Shown here one piece after another: positions 33,701 to 42,022 of a stretch of DNA of 64,000 nt (the stretch's first letter is position 1; every line of letters starts with the position of its first letter). The DNA is from Nesterenkonia muleiensis (GTDB lineage: Bacteria; Actinomycetota; Actinomycetes; Actinomycetales; Micrococcaceae), in NCBI RefSeq assembly GCF_003600155.1, contig NZ_QWLD01000009.1, positions 1 through 64,000 of the forward strand, in the 5' to 3' direction. The notes beneath the pieces are model-generated. The model was given only the letters and a program-made list of their open reading frames with translations, was not told where the DNA came from and did no database searches. Made by a program: the position numbers and the translations under genes.

Positions 33701-35592
33701 CCGAGCTTGATTCCATACCAATACATCCCGACCAGCTAGAGCTGGACGGTATCTATTCCGGCAATGGGCAGGAGCCGCAGTACCCTGACGGTATTCCCAA
33801 GGGCAAGCGGGCTGTGGCCTACCTGCGGGTCTCCACACCCAAGCAGATGCGCCAAGACTTCGGCCCAGAGGGCATCTCCGTGCCCGCTCAGCGCCAGGAG
33901 TGTTACCGGGCAGCGGAGAAGCACGGCCTGACCATCGTGGACGAATACATCGAGCCGGGTCGGTCAGCCAGAGAAATCACCAAGCGGGTTGAGTTCCAGA
34001 AGATGCTTGAACGGATCCGCGAGGTCAAAGACGTCGATGCCGTCATCGTCTACAAGCTCAGCCGATTCAGCCGCAACCGTCTGGACGACGCCGTGGTCGC
34101 TGCCGAACTCAAACAGCGGCACGTCAAGCTCATCTCGGCCACCGAGTCCATTGATGAGACTCCGGTTGGTCAGCTTATGCACGGCTTGCTGGCAGCATTC
34201 AATGAGTACCGCAGCGCAGAAGACGGAGCGGACATCTCATACAAAATGGGCCAGAAAGCGCAGAGCGGAGGAGCCCTGGGTCGAGCTCCCATCGGCTACA
34301 TCAATACGCTGCAGCGGGTGGACGGCCGTGAGGTGCGTGACGTGACGGTGGATGAAGAGCGTGCCCCATTAATCCGCCTGGCGTTTGAGCTCTATGGTGA
34401 TCCTGATGCCACACTCCGGGATGTACTGGATGAGATTACTCATCGTGGGTTGACCACACGCCCAACGCCGACACGTCCAGCTGGCCCAATCAATGTCAGT
34501 ACGCTCCAGAGGATACTCCAGAACCCGTTCTATCGCGGATACGTGAAGTACCGAGAGGAGTTGTATCCGGGAAGACATGAGCCGCTGATCGACCAGCAGC
34601 GGTGGGACAAGACTCAGGAACTGATGCGTGCGCGTGGTTATTCACGAGAGCGACGGCGGGTCATCCAGCACTACCTCAAGGGAAGTGTTCATTGTGGCGA
34701 GTGCTGGCACCGTGAGAAACGAGTCCAGAGATTAGTTATCCAGCGAGCAAGGAACCGCCACGGGGATGAGTACCTGTACTTCTTCTGCCCGGAGACCAAG
34801 CGCGAGCCCTTCCGTTGCAGTGCCAAGTACTCCAATGTTTTGCGCGTAGAAGCGGCTGTCGCTGAGCATTACCGCACGGTGCAAGTCGACCAGGGCTTTG
34901 CCAACAGCATGCGCGAAGTGCTGGAGAAGGCGCTGCTAGAGGATGAAGTCAGTCAACGAGAAAGGCACTCCCAGCTAGAAAAGCGGCTCGTTCAGCTCGA
35001 GGAGCAAGAGAGCCGCCTGATAGACATGTTGGCCGATGGTGATATGCCGAAGCTGAAGGTCAAAGCCAAGCTGCATGAGATCGAACGAGACAAAGGCCGT
35101 CTCCAGGAAGAACTGTCCAACGTGGTCGATACTTTGACCAATGTGGCGGAGTTCGTTGATGTCAGCCTGGACCTGCTCCAGGATGCCCACACGCTCTATG
35201 TGCAGGCCGACGACGAGATTCGGCGCAGGCTCAACCAGGCGGTCTTCACCAGGATCTTCATAAACCGAGATGAGGTCACCGGGCACGAACTCGATGAGCC
35301 ATTCGGTGATCTGCTGACTATGCAGACCATTTACAGATCGGGCAAGGCAGGAGAGAGATTGGAGCGTACCCGTGAGAAGGCTATCGACACCTGGGGGAAG
35401 CACCATCCGGGTACGTCTCCAGGAACCAAGAAAGGCGCCGCCCGGATGGGCGACGCCTTCTGTGGGAGGCTCATACAGCTCAACGAAAATGGTCCAGATT
35501 GGGCCATTTTTTGGCATAAGCCCCATAGGGTGGAGACGGCGGGAATTGAACCCGCGTCCGATCTGGACTTTCGTGGACTTCTACGTGTGTAG
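33697..35592 (+). CDS. Large serine recombinase
   Basis: A 631-residue recombinase. The resolvase domain begins AVAYLRVSTPKQM with the nucleophilic Ser in YLRVST, continues GISVPAQRQECYRAAEKHG and ends IVYKLSRFSRNRLDD. The recombinase domain follows (GGALGRAPIGYIN; LQRILQNPFYRGYVKYREEL), then a zinc ribbon (VHCGECWHREKR ... FFCPETKREPFRCSAKY) and a coiled coil (RHSQLEKRLVQLEEQESRLI). The final ~55 codons overlap the terminator and the 3' end of the antisense tmRNA gene, so ssrA is the probable attB/att region. The start overlaps the preceding ORF by ATGA. Confidence 0.88.
   Translation: MTELDSIPIHPDQLELDGIYSGNGQEPQYPDGIPKGKRAVAYLRVSTPKQMRQDFGPEGISVPAQRQECYRAAEKHGLTIVDEYIEPGRSAREITKRVEFQKMLERIREVKDVDAVIVYKLSRFSRNRLDDAVVAAELKQRHVKLISATESIDETPVGQLMHGLLAAFNEYRSAEDGADISYKMGQKAQSGGALGRAPIGYINTLQRVDGREVRDVTVDEERAPLIRLAFELYGDPDATLRDVLDEITHRGLTTRPTPTRPAGPINVSTLQRILQNPFYRGYVKYREELYPGRHEPLIDQQRWDKTQELMRARGYSRERRRVIQHYLKGSVHCGECWHREKRVQRLVIQRARNRHGDEYLYFFCPETKREPFRCSAKYSNVLRVEAAVAEHYRTVQVDQGFANSMREVLEKALLEDEVSQRERHSQLEKRLVQLEEQESRLIDMLADGDMPKLKVKAKLHEIERDKGRLQEELSNVVDTLTNVAEFVDVSLDLLQDAHTLYVQADDEIRRRLNQAVFTRIFINRDEVTGHELDEPFGDLLTMQTIYRSGKAGERLERTREKAIDTWGKHHPGTSPGTKKGAARMGDAFCGRLIQLNENGPDWAIFWHKPHRVETAGIEPASDLDFRGLLRV
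35432..35459 (-). terminator. ssrA terminator
   Basis: AAGGCGCCGCCC (35432-35443) pairs with GGGCGACGCCTT (35448-35459) with one mismatch around GGAT; on the minus strand it is followed by TCTTGG with a short T run. It lies about 70 bases beyond the tmRNA 3' end and inside the serine recombinase ORF. Confidence 0.7.
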
Positions 35593-35905
35593 TCCGCTTG
35601 GCGTGTTACTCGGTCCCAGGTGTCTCACGGACAAGCACCTGACAGACCCAGCCGCATTAATTGTTGAGAATCCTCCCTGCGGCGAGAAGGACTCTCCAGT
35701 GGCCATCTAGCTGATGCCAGTCACTGAGCCGATGGCGTACTCAGGCTGACAGACTCGCGGTCGCTGTATTTCAGGCAGCGAGGGCGAAGTCAGTGCGCTT
35801 AGATTCGGCACTTATTGGGTTGCGCAAGGGGTATTAACGTGGTCACTTGGCGTCCACGACACGCTTCCCCACGATCACCTCAGATCGTCGAAACCGATCG
35901 TCCCC
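35528..35905 (-). ncRNA. ssrA: Transfer-messenger RNA (tmRNA)
   Basis: Reading leftward from 35905, the RNA begins GGGGACGATCGGTTTCGACG and ends CGGACGCGGGTTCAATTCCC then GCCGTCTCC ACC. The acceptor strands GGGGACG and CGTCTCC pair over seven positions. The tag reading frame gives AESKRTDFALAA then TGA (about 35773-35808). About 378 bases, a normal length. tmRNA with SmpB rescues stalled ribosomes and tags the unfinished protein for proteolysis. The last base of a genomic CCA appears to be C rather than A (ACCC), a possible scar of integration at the 3' end. Confidence 0.95.
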
Positions 35906-35949
35906 GTATGGAGTTATCAAACTCGTCACCCGCCACGAAGGCGGACCAC

Positions 35950-36372
35950 TTAGAATATATCAACCACCACGGCCCCGGCAACATTCCCGGCCAGGCTCCA
36001 GCCCAGCGCCAGCCCCGCCGCCGCGGCCGCGATACCGCAGCCGGCGTGGACAGACCACAGGCCCACGGCCTTCCAGCGGGACCCGCCAAGCCACAGCTGC
36101 GCGGCACGCAGTGCGACGGTGGCGAAGGTGCTTAACGCTCCCACCAGCCCCATGGTCAACAATCCCGCCGCCCAAGGCTGCCAGATCGCTTCCCCTGCGC
36201 CGCCGGCGCCGATCAGCACGCCCAGCAGCAGACAGCCCAACGTGTTGGCATAGAGAATCCCCGCCCGCAGACAGCGGTCCAGGACAAACCGGATGACAGC
36301 ACCCGCCGCTCCGCCCACGGCCACTGCAGCAACCACCCCTGCTGTCAGCTCAAGCGTCATCACGGGACGCAC
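35950..36372 (-). CDS. crcB: CrcB/Fluc fluoride channel subunit 2
   Basis: A 140-residue four-helix membrane protein: [20 protein letters not shown] at the N-terminus, YANTLGCLLLGVLIG with the conserved Asn-Thr-Gly region, GLVGALSTFATVALRA (the family's GxxGxxTTFSTF-like block) and a last helix. Fluc channels are antiparallel dimers that expel fluoride; actinobacteria often encode two unequal subunits that heterodimerise. It overlaps the other subunit gene by 23 bases, consistent with a pair. Confidence 0.88.
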   Translation of the reverse strand: MRPVMTLELTAGVVAAVAVGGAAGAVIRFVLDRCLRAGILYANTLGCLLLGVLIGAGGAGEAIWQPWAAGLLTMGLVGALSTFATVALRAAQLWLGGSRWKAVGLWSVHAGCGIAAAAAGLALGWSLAGNVAGAVVVDIF

Positions 36373-36850
36373 CCCCGAACACCGCTCGGCCCACGGTGAT
36401 CCCCGCAGCGGCCGCCGCTGTGCAGAACAGCATGGAGATCACCAGGTAGGCCCCGACCTCCCAGAGTTCGGGAGGTATCACCAGCGAGGACGCCATCTGG
36501 GCAAAGAGGTCACGCTGCTGGGCAGCCGCCCCGGCCAGGATGACTGCCGAAAACGTGGTGAAGGAGCCCAGGAAGCCTGTGCCCAGCACCGGAACCGCCC
36601 ACCGGGGGAGCCTCGACCAGGCATGAGAAACCCCGATCAGCACCCCGAGTGCTGCCGAACCGGAGAGATTCACCACCAGGGTCGCCCACGGGAACCGCAT
36701 GTACTGCTCCTCGGAGACCACCACCAGCAGCAGGCGCAGCACAGCGCCGCAGGCACCGGCGGCGGCGACCCAGATGATCAGGGCAGGGAGCGAAGGCCCG
36801 GCGTCGTCGTTCCTCTGCGGCGAAGCCGCATACTCTTCGGTGGTGGGCAC
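36350..36850 (-). CDS. crcB: CrcB/Fluc fluoride channel subunit 1
   Basis: A 166-residue homologue with an extra ~25-residue polar N-terminus (MPTTEEYAASPQRNDD). Family blocks: WVAAAGACGAVLRLLLV, FPWATLVVNLSGSAALGVLI (conserved Asn) and GTGFLGSFTTFSAVIL, the classic fluoride-channel signature. Located 22 bases after the DtxR-type regulator gene, probably in the same transcript. No fluoride riboswitch is apparent in the short gap. Confidence 0.9.
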   Translation of the reverse strand: MPTTEEYAASPQRNDDAGPSLPALIIWVAAAGACGAVLRLLLVVVSEEQYMRFPWATLVVNLSGSAALGVLIGVSHAWSRLPRWAVPVLGTGFLGSFTTFSAVILAGAAAQQRDLFAQMASSLVIPPELWEVGAYLVISMLFCTAAAAAGITVGRAVFGGASRDDA

Positions 36851-36872
36851 GGGGTACAGAATAGACCCTCAG

Positions 36873-37592
36873 TCAGTCCGTACGGACGCTGACGCGCACA
36901 GCGTGGGCCACCTCGTGCTCAATGGGAACCGTGGCCTGGCGGTCCGGTCCGCTGATCACCACGTTTCCGTCTGCTGAGGCCACCACAGTGACCATCGCGC
37001 CGATCGGCACGCGCTGCTCGGCTAGCACCCGCAGCGCGCTGGGGACAGCGTCATCGACCTGCTCCACCCGGACCTCGGCCTGGGCGGGGGCCTGGCACAG
37101 CAACGTGGTGTCCGGATAGTTCAGGCTCAGGTCCTGTGCGGGTATCGGATCGCCGTGAGGATCGGTGCTGGGGTGCCCCAGCTTGGCGTCCAGCCGAGCG
37201 ATGAAGGTCTCAGACACCGCATGCTCCAGCCGCTCGGCCTCATCATGCACCTCATCCCAGGAGTATCCGAGATCCCGGACCAGCCAGGTCTCGATCAGCC
37301 GATGCCGGCGCACCATGGCCAGGGCCAGCCGGCGTCCCTCCTCCGTCAGCCTGACCGGAGCATAGGGCCGGTGCTCCACCAGGCCCTGCTCCGCCATCTT
37401 GCGGATCATCAGTGAGACCGACGGATTGGAGACTCCCAGCGTCTTGGCCAGGGCACTGGCGGTGACATCGGCGCCCTCCCATTCAGCCAGACCGTAGATG
37501 GTCTTGGCGTAGTCCTCGATGGAGGTGGTCGCCCCAGCTGCCCCTCCGGTCGAAGGGAGGGTCGAACGGCCTTGGGCTGAAGTGCGTGGCAT
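36873..37592 (-). CDS. mntR: DtxR/MntR-family metal-dependent repressor, Mn-type
   Basis: From ATG 37592, 239 residues. N-terminal winged helix: SIEDYAKTIYGLAEWEGADV, LAKTLGVSNPSVSLMIRKMA; then the dimerisation and metal domain with HRLIETWLVRDLGYSWDEVH and DEAERLEHAVSETF. DtxR/IdeR have a Cys where this protein has Glu in DEAERLEH, a change typical of manganese-sensing MntR. The C-terminal FeoA/SH3-like domain is present (VLAEQRVPIGAMVTVVASAD). It follows the transporter permease by 4 bases, so it is autoregulated with the transporter it likely represses. Iron sensing remains possible. Confidence 0.82.
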   Translation of the reverse strand: MPRTSAQGRSTLPSTGGAAGATTSIEDYAKTIYGLAEWEGADVTASALAKTLGVSNPSVSLMIRKMAEQGLVEHRPYAPVRLTEEGRRLALAMVRRHRLIETWLVRDLGYSWDEVHDEAERLEHAVSETFIARLDAKLGHPSTDPHGDPIPAQDLSLNYPDTTLLCQAPAQAEVRVEQVDDAVPSALRVLAEQRVPIGAMVTVVASADGNVVISGPDRQATVPIEHEVAHAVRVSVRTD

Positions 37593-37596
37593 ATAC

Positions 37597-38481
37597 CTAT
37601 TGTGCCTGAGCTCGCGCCCGTTGCCACAGCTGCGGCAGCAGTCCCCGCCGGGGGGAGAAGAGGTAGGCCAGGATGAATTGGGCCGAGGCGGCCAGCACGA
37701 TGGATCCACCGGTGGACACATCCAGCCAGTAACTGGTGTAGACCCCGAGCACTGCGGACAGCCCACCCACCGCGGCCGAGACGGCCAGCATCGTTCCGAA
37801 ACTGCGCACCAGCATAAACGCCGTGGCCCCGGGAATCACCAGAATCGCCACCACAAGGATCACCCCGAGGGTCTGCAGCGCAGTGATCGTGGTCAGCGCC
37901 AGCAGCATCAGCAGCACCGTGGTGAGCACCCCGACCGGCAGCCCGATGGCCCGGGCGTAGATGCGGTCGAAGGCCACCAGGGTGAAGTCGCGGCGCTTGA
38001 TGAACAGCACTGCCGCAGTCAGCGTCCCGAGTGCGGCCACCTGGTACAGGTCAGCCCGGGAGGTGCCCAGGACGTTGCCGAAGAGGATGTGCTGCAGATG
38101 GGTCTGGGTGGTGACCGTGGACATCAGGACCAGTCCCAGTGCGAACAGCGAGGTGAAGACCACTCCGATGGTCGTGTCGCGCTTCAGCGTGGTGGTCTGG
38201 CCCAGCGCCCCGATGAGCGCCACCGCGGCCATGCCGAACACAAAGGCGCCAAAGCCCAGAGGGATGCCCAGGACGAAGGCCAGCACCACGCCGGGCAGGA
38301 TGGAGTTGGCCACCGCCTCGCCCATCAGGGACCATCCCATCAGCACCAGCCAGGCCGAGAGCATCCCACAGACCGCGGCGGAGATCACGGCCACCGCCAA
38401 GGCGTTCTGCATGAACGGGTACTGCAGCGGGGTGAGGATCAGGTCAAGCATTCGTGCCTCCCAGCTGTGCTTCGAAGGCAC
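37597..38481 (-). CDS. Metal ABC transporter permease (ZnuB/MntB family)
   Basis: A 294-residue ABC-3 family permease with eight or nine membrane helices: FMQNALAVAVISAAVCGMLS at the start, then AWLVLMGWSLMGEAVANSIL, the family signature region, and a last helix SIVLAASAQFILAYLFSPRR. It would form the channel dimer for Mn2+ (or Zn2+/Fe2+) import with the ATPase and lipoprotein upstream. The start overlaps the ATPase gene by 38 bases. The downstream Mn-type regulator supports manganese as substrate. Confidence 0.88.
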   Translation of the reverse strand: MPSKHSWEARMLDLILTPLQYPFMQNALAVAVISAAVCGMLSAWLVLMGWSLMGEAVANSILPGVVLAFVLGIPLGFGAFVFGMAAVALIGALGQTTTLKRDTTIGVVFTSLFALGLVLMSTVTTQTHLQHILFGNVLGTSRADLYQVAALGTLTAAVLFIKRRDFTLVAFDRIYARAIGLPVGVLTTVLLMLLALTTITALQTLGVILVVAILVIPGATAFMLVRSFGTMLAVSAAVGGLSAVLGVYTSYWLDVSTGGSIVLAASAQFILAYLFSPRRGLLPQLWQRARAQAQ

Positions 38482-39187
38482 TGGCGAGGTTTTCCTCGGT
38501 GAGCACCTCGGTAGGGGGTCCTGAGGCCAACACGCGCCGGTGCAGCAGAATGACCTGATCGGCCAGCTGCTGCACGCCCTCCAGGTGATGGGTGGAGATC
38601 AGCACGGTGCTGCCTTGGCTGCGCAAGTTATGGAGCACCGTGGTGATCAGTGCCTCACTGCTGCGGTCAACTCCGGCGAAGGGCTCATCCAGCAGCATCA
38701 GAGGGGCGCCCTGTGCCAGGGCGCGGGCCACGAAGGTCCGCTTGCGCTGGCCCCCTGAGAGCTCTCCGATGGCCCGCCTGCGGTACTCGGTCAGCTGGGT
38801 CTGCTCCAGCGCCTGGTCGACGGCGCTGCGGTCCTTGGCGCGGGGAATGCGGAGGAACCCGGTATGCGGGTACCGGCCCATCATCACCACCTGTTCCACG
38901 GTGATCGGAAAGGTGGAGTCGATCTGCTCATGCTGCGGGACGAAACTGACCTGATTTCGACGCCGCGCCTCGGCTGGGGGGCGCCCGAACAGCCGCACCC
39001 TGCCGCTGGCCACAGGGGCCAGACCCAGCAGCGCGGAGAACAGAGTGGATTTCCCGGAGCCGTTGGCCCCCAGCAGCGCGGTGACCCGGCCGGGTTCCAG
39101 GCTCAGGCTGACGTCCTCGAGTGCGGTGACGCCGGGATACCCGGCGGTGAGGGAGTCGACGACGACGGTGTCGCTTCGGTCACTCAT
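38444..39187 (-). CDS. Metal ABC transporter ATP-binding protein
   Basis: A 247-residue ABC ATPase: Walker A LLGANGSGKSTLFSALLG, Q-loop VSFVPQHEQID, signature LSGGQRKRTFVARAL, Walker B PLMLLDEPFAGVD and the H-loop STHHLEGVQQ. It resembles ATPases of the Mn/Zn/Fe ABC-3 class. It overlaps the lipoprotein gene by 8 bases and the permease gene by 38, so all are translated from one mRNA. Confidence 0.9.
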   Translation of the reverse strand: MSDRSDTVVVDSLTAGYPGVTALEDVSLSLEPGRVTALLGANGSGKSTLFSALLGLAPVASGRVRLFGRPPAEARRRNQVSFVPQHEQIDSTFPITVEQVVMMGRYPHTGFLRIPRAKDRSAVDQALEQTQLTEYRRRAIGELSGGQRKRTFVARALAQGAPLMLLDEPFAGVDRSSEALITTVLHNLRSQGSTVLISTHHLEGVQQLADQVILLHRRVLASGPPTEVLTEENLASAFEAQLGGTNA

Positions 39188-40106
39188 GGGCGCCGAGGAT
39201 GGTGTCGATGGTGTGCTCCAGCAGCTCCAGGTGGGTGGGCGCAGGGCCGTCGGAGTCGGTCAGCGAGTCAACGTAGAGCGGCCCGGCCAGTTCGGCGCCG
39301 GTGGTCTCTGCCACCTGACGCTGGGCGGAATCGTTGACGGTGGACTCACAGAAGATCGTCTCCACGCCGTGCTCTTCGACGAACCGGATCTGCGCCTCAG
39401 CCTGTTGGGGTGTGCCCTCACTTTCGGCATTGAGCGGCCAGAGGTAGTGCTCATCGAGTCCGAGATCATCGGCGAGGTACCCGAAGGCGCCTTCGCAGGT
39501 GACCAGGATCGCGGCAGAGTGTTCGGCCGCGCGTTCCTTGGCGCTTTCGGCAATCTGTTCCAGTTCGGTCCGGTAGGCGTCCGCGTTCTGTGCGAAGTAC
39601 TCGGCGTCGTCGGGGGAGAGCTCGGCCAGGGCCGCCTCGATATTGTCCACATAGGTCTGGGACTGGACCGGGGAGATCCAGCCGTGCGGATCGAGAGGAA
39701 GATCCTCTGCTTCGCCGGGGTCGTCGGGGTGATTGGGAAGACGGGTGATGGGCCGGGCGTCGATCCCCTCGGAGGCGATGGCCGTAGGGGCCTCGGAATG
39801 GGCGATGAACTGCCCGAACCATGCCTCCAGCCACAAGCCGTTCTCGATGACCAGATCAGCATCGGCGGCGGCCTGGACATCTGAGGGCGTGGGGTCGTAC
39901 TCGTGGACCTCCGCGCCGACCGGAGTGATGGAGCGGACCTCGATGCGCTCGCCGCCGATCTCTTCAGTGATATCGGCCAGGATGGAGAAGGTGGTGACCA
40001 CCAGGGGCAGGCTGTTGGCGTCGTCGGGATCTTCTCCGGTGGGGGAGCAGGCTGCCAGCAGAAGCGGGAAGGGCAGCATCATTGCTGCCAGACGATGTTT
40101 AGGCAT
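39180..40106 (-). CDS. Metal-binding lipoprotein of the Mn/Zn ABC transporter
   Basis: A 308-residue cluster A-I substrate-binding protein. Signal and lipobox: AAMMLPFPLLLAACSPTGED. Metal ligands appear as His in VGAEVHEYDPTPSD, His in LDPHGWISPVQSQTYVDNIE, Glu in ILVTCEGAFGYLADD and a later Glu/Asp in VETIFCESTVNDS. There is no long His-rich loop, in contrast to the second transporter in this window, which fits Mn rather than Zn. First gene of the Mn operon; a candidate operator lies 15 bases upstream. Confidence 0.88.
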   Translation of the reverse strand: MPKHRLAAMMLPFPLLLAACSPTGEDPDDANSLPLVVTTFSILADITEEIGGERIEVRSITPVGAEVHEYDPTPSDVQAAADADLVIENGLWLEAWFGQFIAHSEAPTAIASEGIDARPITRLPNHPDDPGEAEDLPLDPHGWISPVQSQTYVDNIEAALAELSPDDAEYFAQNADAYRTELEQIAESAKERAAEHSAAILVTCEGAFGYLADDLGLDEHYLWPLNAESEGTPQQAEAQIRFVEEHGVETIFCESTVNDSAQRQVAETTGAELAGPLYVDSLTDSDGPAPTHLELLEHTIDTILGAHE

Positions 40107-40120
40107 GACTACAGATTAGT

Positions 40121-40135
40121 ATTAGGTGTGGCTAA
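40121..40135 (-). promoter_or_regulatory. Candidate MntR/DtxR operator upstream of the metal transporter
   Basis: ATTAGGTGTGGCTAA resembles the DtxR-type box (TTAGGTTAGSCTAACC), keeping TTAGGT and GGCTAA. A second partial half, ATTAGT, lies just to its left. It overlaps the hisN stop codon and sits directly before the leftward transporter operon whose last gene is the Mn-type repressor. Confidence 0.55.
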
Positions 40136-40953
40136 AAGTCCAATGTGGGCTCGTTCACCACCGGCTGCAGGGCGTTCAGCGCGGTCCTGTGGAGCAGGCC
40201 ATTGGTGGCCAGGCCGTTGGGGCCTGTGCATCCGGGGTCATTGTCCAGGGAGGTGAATATGCCCCCAGCTTCGGTGACGATCGGCACCAGGGCGGCCATA
40301 TCGTAGAGTTCCAACTCCGGCTCAGCCGCGATGTCCACGCTGCCCTCAGCCACCATGCAGTAGGACCAGAAGTCGCCGTAGGCGCGGGTGCGCCAGACCT
40401 CTTGGGTCAGTGTGAGGAATTGGTCGATGCGACCGATCTCCCGCCAGCCGCCCAACGATGAATAGGAGAAGCTGGCATCGGTGAGTGAGGAGACCTTGGA
40501 GACGTTCAGCTGTTTGGCTGCTGAGAGTGACTTGCCGGTGTAGGCGCCGCCGTCCTTGGCCGCCCACCACCGCCGGCCCAGGGCAGGGGCGGAGACCAGG
40601 CCGACCACCGGCTCCCCGTGGTCGATCAGTGCGATCAGGGTGGCCCAGACCGGGACTCCGCGGATGAAGTTCTTGGTGCCGTCGATGGGATCCAGCACCC
40701 AGCGGCGCGGACCCGAGCCTGATTCGCCGAACTCCTCGCCGTAGACGGCGTCTCGCCCCCTGGCACGGGAAAGCTGCGAGCGAATCAGCTCCTCCGCCTC
40801 CCGGTCGGCTACGGTCACCGGGGTGAGGTCCGGCTTGGTCTCCACCTCGAAGTCCATACGGGTGAAATGGGCCATGGTCTTGGCATCGACCGCATCGGCG
40901 ATCATATGCGCCAAGCGCAGATCTTCGGTATAGGGGCTGGAGGCAAGGCTCAT
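40132..40953 (-). CDS. hisN: Histidinol-phosphatase of the inositol-monophosphatase family
   Basis: A 273-residue Mg2+-dependent phosphatase. Motifs: DAVYGEEFGESGSGPRRW, the metal-binding DPIDGTKNFIRGVP and the C-terminal ELELYDMAALVPIVTEAGG. In actinobacteria this IMPase-like protein (HisN) removes phosphate from L-histidinol phosphate in histidine synthesis. It follows rsgA by 4 bases in the conserved aroA-rsgA-hisN order. An inositol-phosphatase activity is an alternative. Confidence 0.88.
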   Translation of the reverse strand: MSLASSPYTEDLRLAHMIADAVDAKTMAHFTRMDFEVETKPDLTPVTVADREAEELIRSQLSRARGRDAVYGEEFGESGSGPRRWVLDPIDGTKNFIRGVPVWATLIALIDHGEPVVGLVSAPALGRRWWAAKDGGAYTGKSLSAAKQLNVSKVSSLTDASFSYSSLGGWREIGRIDQFLTLTQEVWRTRAYGDFWSYCMVAEGSVDIAAEPELELYDMAALVPIVTEAGGIFTSLDNDPGCTGPNGLATNGLLHRTALNALQPVVNEPTLDF

Positions 40954-40957
40954 GCGA

Positions 40958-42022
40958 TCAGCCTACGCCCAGTGACTTCTCCTGACGCTCATCCTCGCCG
41001 CCGCTGAGTGACTTCAGCAGGCTGCGCAGTGATGTCAACCTGGCGGCGCCGTGGGATCCGGCATGTCCCGCCGCCACGTAGGCGTCCAGCGCGCACCCGC
41101 CCTCAGGCGACTCATGCAGGCAACCCGGCTCGCACTCGGCTGAGCCGTCCACCAGATCCTCGAAGGCGGCGAGGACATCATCGGGGTGCACATGTGCCAG
41201 CCCGAAGCTGCGCACCCCCGGGGTATCGATGACCCATCCCTGAGGTTCCATCCGCAGCGCCACAGCCGACGATGAGGTGTGCCGTCCCCGCCCGGTGACA
41301 GCGTTGACCCCGCCGGTGGCACGGTCGGCACCGGTGAGCGCATTGACCATAGTGGACTTGCCCACCCCCGAGTGGCCGATCAGTGCCGTGACATGTCCGC
41401 TCAGCAGCTCGCGCAGCTGCGCCACCGCTGCAGCCGAAAGGGTCTGTGCGTCTTGGCGGCCGGAAATGACGGTGGTCAGATCCAGTTCCCGGTAATGCGA
41501 AACTAGACCTGCAGGATCAGCCGGGTTTCCGGCGAGGTCAGCCTTGGTGATCAGCAGGATCGGCTCGATGCCTGCGTCGAAGGCAGCGACTAGGGCACGG
41601 TCGATGAAGCCGGTGCGGGGCTCGGGATCAGCCGAGGCCACCACGATCAGCAGCTGGTCGGCATTGGCGACCACCACCCGCTCGGCATCGTCGGTGTCAT
41701 CGGCGGAGCGGCGCAGCAGCGTGGCCCGCTCCTCGACCAGCACCAGCCGGGCCAGGGTGCCTTGGGCTCCGGAGGTGTCACCGACCAGCCTGACCACATC
41801 CCCGGGTGCCACCGGGATCCGCCGCAGTGCTTTGGCCCGCATGGCGGTGACCACCGCGCCATCCTCATCCAGGAAGCAGGTGTAGCGGCCGCGGTCCACC
41901 TGCACCACACGCGCCAGCTGGGCCTCCGAATAATCAGGAGTCTCCTTGGTCCGCGGCCGTGATCCCTTTTTGTTGGGCCTGATGCGCACCCGGGATTCGT
42001 CCCAGGAGTCCCATTTGCTCAT
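40958..42022 (-). CDS. rsgA: Ribosome small-subunit GTPase A
   Basis: From ATG 42022 (MSKWDSWDESRVRIRPNKKG), 354 residues. OB-fold domain (RVVQVDRGRYTCFLDEDG), then the circularly permuted GTPase: ILLITKADL (G4), GHSGVGKSTMVNALTG (G1), GRGRHTSSSA (switch I) and VIDTPGVRSFG (G3), followed by the zinc-binding CEPGCLHESPEGGCALD. It assists late 30S assembly. The start lies in an ATGA overlap with aroA; an in-frame start seven codons earlier is less likely. Confidence 0.93.
   Translation of the reverse strand: MSKWDSWDESRVRIRPNKKGSRPRTKETPDYSEAQLARVVQVDRGRYTCFLDEDGAVVTAMRAKALRRIPVAPGDVVRLVGDTSGAQGTLARLVLVEERATLLRRSADDTDDAERVVVANADQLLIVVASADPEPRTGFIDRALVAAFDAGIEPILLITKADLAGNPADPAGLVSHYRELDLTTVISGRQDAQTLSAAAVAQLRELLSGHVTALIGHSGVGKSTMVNALTGADRATGGVNAVTGRGRHTSSSAVALRMEPQGWVIDTPGVRSFGLAHVHPDDVLAAFEDLVDGSAECEPGCLHESPEGGCALDAYVAAGHAGSHGAARLTSLRSLLKSLSGGEDERQEKSLGVG

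Noticed and set aside
35950-36872. Possible fluoride riboswitch before crcB
   Set aside because: Only 22 bases separate the regulator gene from the first crcB gene, too short for the aptamer.
37519-38502. 327-codon frame opposite the metal permease
   Set aside because: His/Gln/Arg-rich antisense shadow; the minus-strand permease has clear family motifs.
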